From Acidobacteriota bacterium (lineage in GTDB: Bacteria > Acidobacteriota > Terriglobia > Bryobacterales > Bryobacteraceae): DNA of 9,042 bases. This document shows, piece by piece, positions 6,229 to 9,042 of this stretch (positions within the stretch are counted from its first letter, which is position 1; the number at the start of each line of letters is the position of its first letter). The position numbers and the translations under genes were made by a program. The stretch is taken from NCBI GenBank assembly GCA_021788955.1, contig JAJYKC010000052.1:1-9042 (forward strand). The letters run 5' to 3'. Under the pieces are notes generated by a model. It saw nothing but the letters and a program-made list of their open reading frames with translations. It was not told the DNA's origin and made no database searches.

Positions 6229-7023
6229 TTACGCGCCGGTCTTTTCGGCGCTGGTGACGGCTGTGGAGACCGCCGCTCCGGGAGCCGGCAACTCTTTGGG
6301 CAGCACCGGCGGCGCGGGTTGTGCGCCCTTGGCGCCCTGCTGGCGCTCGCGCTTTAGGGCCGCCAGCTCGTCGTCCACGCTGTGGCCGCCCAGCGCGGCG
6401 AACTGCGCTTCCAGGTCCTCGTCCTTGCCCGTCGAAGCAAGCTGGTCGAACGCCTTGGCCGTGGCCTCTTCCTTTGACACGGTCTCTTCGAAACGGTTCA
6501 GCGCGGCGAACGCATTGTCGGCATGGCCCACGCCGGACATGGCTTCCGCCACCTTCCGCTGCGCCATCGCGGCATTCTTGCGCGCCACCAGCGTAGTCGC
6601 GGTCCGCTCGCCCTCTTCGATCTTCCCCTTCAGCTCGGTGACCTGCTGCTTCAGCTTCTCGCTGGCCGCCTGCGCCGACTGCACCGCCTGCTGCATCGAG
6701 GCGACCTGCTTGTCGCACTCGGCTTTTTTGGCCAAAGCCTTGCGCGCCAGGTCTTCGTTGCCGGCGTCCAGCGCCATGGTGGCGCGGCCCTTCCACTCCT
6801 CCGACTGGCGCACGTACTTCTGATATTCGGCGTCCAGCCGGTTGTAATTGCTCATGGCCACCGCCGATGCGCGGACCACGTTGTTGAGCTCGTTCTTCAT
6901 ATCGGCGACGGTCTGCCGCACGGTGGCTTCGAAAGTGGCGTCCTCGATGGCGTCCACGCCGGCATTCGCCTGGCCGCGCACCACGCGGCCCATCCGGCCG
7001 AAAATATCGGAAAGAAATGCCAT
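6229..7023 (-). CDS. PspA/IM30-family protein (YjfJ-like)
   Basis: This 264-residue protein is a PspA/Vipp1 relative. It has a short amphipathic N-terminal helix (MAFLSDIFGRMGRVVRG) for membrane contact, then almost continuous charged coiled coil (about residues 25-225). Internal blocks are typical: EEWKGRATMALDAGNEDLARKAL in the middle, and ARKNAAMAQRKVAEAMSGVG followed by AALNRFEETVSKEEATAKAFDQL. The end of the core (DLEAQFAALGG, DDELAALKR) is closer to E. coli YjfJ than to PspA itself. A proline/alanine-rich tail follows from about 230. Family members form membrane-bound rods and rings that stabilise damaged inner membranes. A good GGGAGC ribosome site precedes ATG 7023. No pspF, pspB or pspC is present, so regulation differs from the enterobacterial Psp system. 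Confidence 0.9.
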   Translation of the reverse strand: MAFLSDIFGRMGRVVRGQANAGVDAIEDATFEATVRQTVADMKNELNNVVRASAVAMSNYNRLDAEYQKYVRQSEEWKGRATMALDAGNEDLARKALAKKAECDKQVASMQQAVQSAQAASEKLKQQVTELKGKIEEGERTATTLVARKNAAMAQRKVAEAMSGVGHADNAFAALNRFEETVSKEEATAKAFDQLASTGKDEDLEAQFAALGGHSVDDELAALKRERQQGAKGAQPAPPVLPKELPAPGAAVSTAVTSAEKTGA

Positions 7024-7036
7024 AAATCTTGCTCCC

Positions 7037-7456
7037 TTACGATTTCAAATCGCTCAGCACGCTGCGCGCGGTCATTACATCCACAAACAGGAAATGGACG
7101 CAGGAGAGAATATCGTCCTCGTCCTCCGGCCCGCAGTCCAGCAGCTTGCAGAAGTTGTTGAGGGTAATGGCGGCCCGCCCGCCGCCGGCATCGTAAAGCT
7201 GGAAGTATGAGGTGGAGATGCCGTTATCGGCGGCCAGCATCCTGCCCAGAATCTCGGGCGTGAGGGCCGCGCGCGGCACCGTGGTGCACAGGAGCGACAG
7301 AAACAGGATATTGCCCTGCAAGACCGCCTGAATGGCGACCCCGCTTCCGATCTCCCGGATTGTGATGGTATCGGGCGCCGGCTCGGAAACTTCGTATCCC
7401 TTCTCCGCCAGCAGCGCATGAATCTGCCCCAGGTGGGGGCTGGTTGTAGGTGCCAT
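7037..7456 (-). CDS. Small YbjN/DUF2170-like protein, first gene of the PspA operon
   Basis: This 139-residue soluble protein has no signal or membrane segment. Its pattern is helix (HLGQIHALLAEKG), then strands (TITIREIGSGVAIQAVLQGNILFLSLLC), helix (LTPEILGRMLAADNG), strands (STSYFQLYDAGGGRAAITLN) and an acidic loop (GPEDEDD) before a last long helix. This resembles the chaperone-like alpha/beta fold of YbjN and type III secretion chaperones. In E. coli the corresponding first gene of the yjf locus encodes a DUF2170 protein (YjfI), which makes DUF2170 the best alternative label. A role as a PspA partner or chaperone is inferred from position only. The ATG at 7456 is 13 bp upstream in operon order from pspA (gap 7024-7036) and has only a weak GGAAGC-type ribosome site. 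Confidence 0.65.
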   Translation of the reverse strand: MAPTTSPHLGQIHALLAEKGYEVSEPAPDTITIREIGSGVAIQAVLQGNILFLSLLCTTVPRAALTPEILGRMLAADNGISTSYFQLYDAGGGRAAITLNNFCKLLDCGPEDEDDILSCVHFLFVDVMTARSVLSDLKS

Positions 7457-7484
7457 AGTTTTTGCGACGCTTCCGTTCCGATGA

Positions 7485-7510
7485 TACGCGATTTGCCGCG
7501 CCGGAGTTCC
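7485..7510 (-). promoter_or_regulatory. Candidate ECF-sigma-type promoter of the PspA operon
   Basis: On the minus strand GGAAC (7506-7510) is followed after 17 bases by CGTA (7485-7488). This resembles extracytoplasmic-function sigma promoters (GGAAC or TGAAAC at -35, CGTA-like at -10). Transcription would begin near 7478, giving a leader of about 22 bases before ATG 7456. A competing housekeeping -10 (TACAAT, 7547-7552 minus) lies farther upstream but lacks a convincing -35. Control of pspA-containing operons by an ECF sigma factor is known in Bacillus subtilis (SigW), so the match is plausible, but short motifs like this arise by chance. Confidence 0.35.
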
Positions 7511-8300
7511 CGAAAATCGCCGCCGTGGAAAAGGCCGTACAGTACTATTGTAGCGAGGCCGCGCCGGAAGGGTTCCGAGTCCGGACGAAACGACCGCGAA
7601 GTCTTGGGGATAAAGACCTGGAAATCTGGCGGTAACTCGCTGGATTGATTGGGTGAAAGTCCTTTTGAAAGATCCGAACCGAGGGTGGAGGTTGGGCTTC
7701 GGCTGGTGTGATTGTGGAGCGGTCCCGATCCGTCGGGGGCGGGCGCACTGTCGGCAGATCAGCGGCTTGGGCGTTTATCCGGCCAATTTCTGCCGGTTAG
7801 CCAGGCTAGCCAGCGGGGTTGAGTTTGCGGGCCTCGGAGAGGATTTTGATCAATCGGTTGGAGAGGCGATCAAGGCAGCGCCGGGGAGGGCCGGAACATC
7901 TCGATGGCGTGTTGAGCGAACAGGTCCAAGCACTGGTCCGTTCAGCTTTTGGCCCGCTACGGGGCGCAGTTGCGGGTTGATTCGAGCAGTCAGCACCAGA
8001 GCCGCCACTTCCAAAGAACGGGAAGTCTTCCCTGCGCCCCACAACAGTATGATCCAAATTCTCCAAAGCTGCCCCGAAACCGTAGGGTAGCTCGAATCGA
8101 AATTGTTCACGACAGGCGTAGTGATTGGCTTCGATTTCCAGACCGGGGGCGACTTGGAAGTAGCCACCCGGACTCGTAGTCCCCTACGCTGATTTTGGCC
8201 CAAACGGCCTTCGCGGAGACGTCGCCGGATCAGTACCGGCAAGTCGGCTCCTCAACTCTAATCCCACCCGCAAATGCAATGACCGTCCGCCATCACGCCA
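7511..8300. other. Gene-poor interval with no convincing coding sequence
   Basis: About 790 bases between the promoter of the PspA operon and the mutS2 stop hold no reading frame I can support. The open frames here (for example plus 7653-8090 and minus 7850-8242) lack recognisable motifs and have no good start or ribosome site. By eye their third codon positions are less GC-rich than in the flanking genes. A GGGTGAAAGTCC element at 7650-7661 and small hairpins (GTCTT/AAGAC at 7601-7617, GCCGG/CCGGC at 8224-8240) are present. CGTAGGG near 8082 and CCCTACG near 8183 are complementary. The stretch could be a decayed gene, a mobile-element remnant or a non-coding RNA locus, and nothing seen decides between them. 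Confidence 0.5.
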
Positions 8301-9042
8301 TTACTCCCGCAGCTCCACGATCGTCGCCCCCGCGCCCCCCTCCTGCTGCGGCGCCGGATAGAACCGCGCCACGTGCGGGTGCGTACTCAACATCTCCTGG
8401 ATCACCTTCTTCAGCACCCCCATGCCATGCCCGTGCACGATGCGCACCCGGCTCGCGGTGGCCATCACCGCACGGTCGAGGAATTCGTCCACCGCGTCGC
8501 GCGCTTCCTCGGCGTGCTGCCCGATCACGTTGATCTCCTGGTACACCGGCGCCAGCTCCGGCGCAGGCTTGTAAGTCACGCCCTGCGGCAGCCTGCTCGT
8601 TGGCGCCGCCTTCTCCGGCAGGACTTCGATCACGTCATCGATTCCAACCTGCATCTTCATGAACCCCACTTCCACTTCGAAGCGGTCATTGGCCAGCTTG
8701 CGCCGTACCCGCGCCGGATCGCGCACATCCCGCAGCCGCACCCGCGCCCCTTCCTCGATTTGTTCAAGCAAGCCCCGCAGCGGCCTTATCTCGCCCGTCC
8801 GCGAATCCTCCCGCGTCGCCAGCACCGTCGTCGCGAAGTCTTCCCGCAGCTCGCGCTTGGCCTTGGCCACGCGCCGCTGCGCGTCCTGCTCCGCCTTGCG
8901 CTTCTCCGCGGTCTGCGCCATCCGCGCAATGGCCTCCCGCGCCTGCTCCTCGAACCGCGCCAGCGCTTCCTCGTTGCGCCGCTCCAGCTCTTTGATCTTG
9001 GCCCCCTCGCGCTTCTCCCATTCGCCCGCCAGCGCCTTCTCG
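8301..9042 (-). CDS. mutS2: MutS2 C-terminal part with Smr domain (5' end beyond the window)
   Basis: The frame is open from the right edge to a TAA at 8301, giving 246 visible residues of a protein normally close to 780-800 long. The first part is a charged helical linker (WEKREGAKIKELERR and onward), then the KOW-like strand segment GARVRLRDVRDPARVRRKL and FEVEVGFMKMQVGIDDVIEV. The last 78 residues (8304-8537) are an Smr domain with the signature HGHGMGVLKKVI and ending GGAGATIVELRE. MutS2 proteins act on branched DNA to limit recombination, or on stalled, collided ribosomes (MutS2/RqcU in Bacillus). The first Smr motif, usually LDLRG, reads INVIG here, so the acidic residue implicated in Smr nuclease activity is asparagine. 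The ATPase domains lie outside the window. An internal ATG at 8921 is not the real start. Confidence 0.93.
   Translation of the reverse strand, partial: EKALAGEWEKREGAKIKELERRNEEALARFEEQAREAIARMAQTAEKRKAEQDAQRRVAKAKRELREDFATTVLATREDSRTGEIRPLRGLLEQIEEGARVRLRDVRDPARVRRKLANDRFEVEVGFMKMQVGIDDVIEVLPEKAAPTSRLPQGVTYKPAPELAPVYQEINVIGQHAEEARDAVDEFLDRAVMATASRVRIVHGHGMGVLKKVIQEMLSTHPHVARFYPAPQQEGGAGATIVELRE

Noticed and set aside
7630..7700. Group II intron-like GGGTGAAAGTCC segment
   Set aside because: Only a short string resembles intron domain I. No reverse transcriptase, domain V hairpin or intron ends could be found.
7653..8090. Possible 145-residue plus-strand gene in the gap before mutS2
   Set aside because: It has no recognisable motif or ribosome site, is rich in W, C and R, and its third positions are less GC-rich than in real neighbours. 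It could be a fragment but is not supportable as a gene.
7850..8242. Possible 130-residue minus-strand gene in the same gap
   Set aside because: It overlaps the plus-strand candidate, has no known domain, and has composition typical of chance frames. The GAGKT string in it is not in a P-loop context.
8190..8245. Terminator of mutS2 (GCCGG/CCGGC at 8224-8240 and GGCC/GGCC at 8197-8209)
   Set aside because: The stems are 4-5 bp and neither is followed by a U-tract on the minus strand, so rho-independent termination is not supported.

Overview
This is a GC-rich chromosomal window with tightly packed genes and one gene-poor gap. No rRNA, tRNA, CRISPR array or intact insertion sequence is visible. 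The gene mix (a Sad-type dehydrogenase, a HutI-like amidohydrolase, a PspA/DUF4178 stress cassette, and a MutS2 whose Smr domain opens INVIG rather than LDxRG) fits a soil bacterium such as an Acidobacteriota (Solibacter/Bryobacter-like). That placement is inferred from protein style only.

Layout from left to right. (1) 38-609, minus strand: a VapBC-type toxin-antitoxin pair. The ribbon-helix-helix antitoxin looks intact. The PIN-domain toxin loses its normal C-terminal third and is probably inactive. (2) 637-2001, plus strand: a succinate-semialdehyde dehydrogenase of the E. coli Sad type. It diverges from the antitoxin across a 27-bp gap that contains a perfect inverted repeat and -10-like boxes on both strands. 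(3) 1976-2743, minus strand: an RluB-type 23S rRNA pseudouridine synthase, overlapping the dehydrogenase tail-to-tail by 26 bp. (4) 2756-4003, plus strand: a HutI-like amidohydrolase that has lost several residues needed for imidazolonepropionase chemistry. Its start codon is only 12 bp from the rluB start. (5) 4002-4095: heptamer-based tandem and inverted repeats between convergent genes. (6) 4097-7456, minus strand: a four-gene operon transcribed as a 139-aa YbjN/DUF2170-like protein, a YjfJ-type PspA, a membrane-anchored DUF4178-like protein, and a 499-aa membrane-anchored protein with repeats at its C terminus. (7) 7457-8300: about 840 bp without a convincing gene; its left end probably holds the promoter of the PspA operon. 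(8) 8301-9042, minus strand: the 3' part of mutS2, running off the right edge.

The most interesting unit is the PspA cassette. Gene order and spacing (13, 3 and 8 bp) indicate one transcript. The partner types recall the E. coli yjfIJKLMC locus and other PspA-DUF4178 neighbourhoods linked to envelope stress. The last gene encodes a protein I cannot assign to a named family: an N-terminal membrane anchor, a long helical region, an aromatic W/Y-rich block and a low-complexity tail. An ECF-sigma-like promoter motif precedes the operon. Secondary points are the broken toxin beside an intact, possibly co-opted antitoxin/repressor, and the degenerate HutI paralogue.
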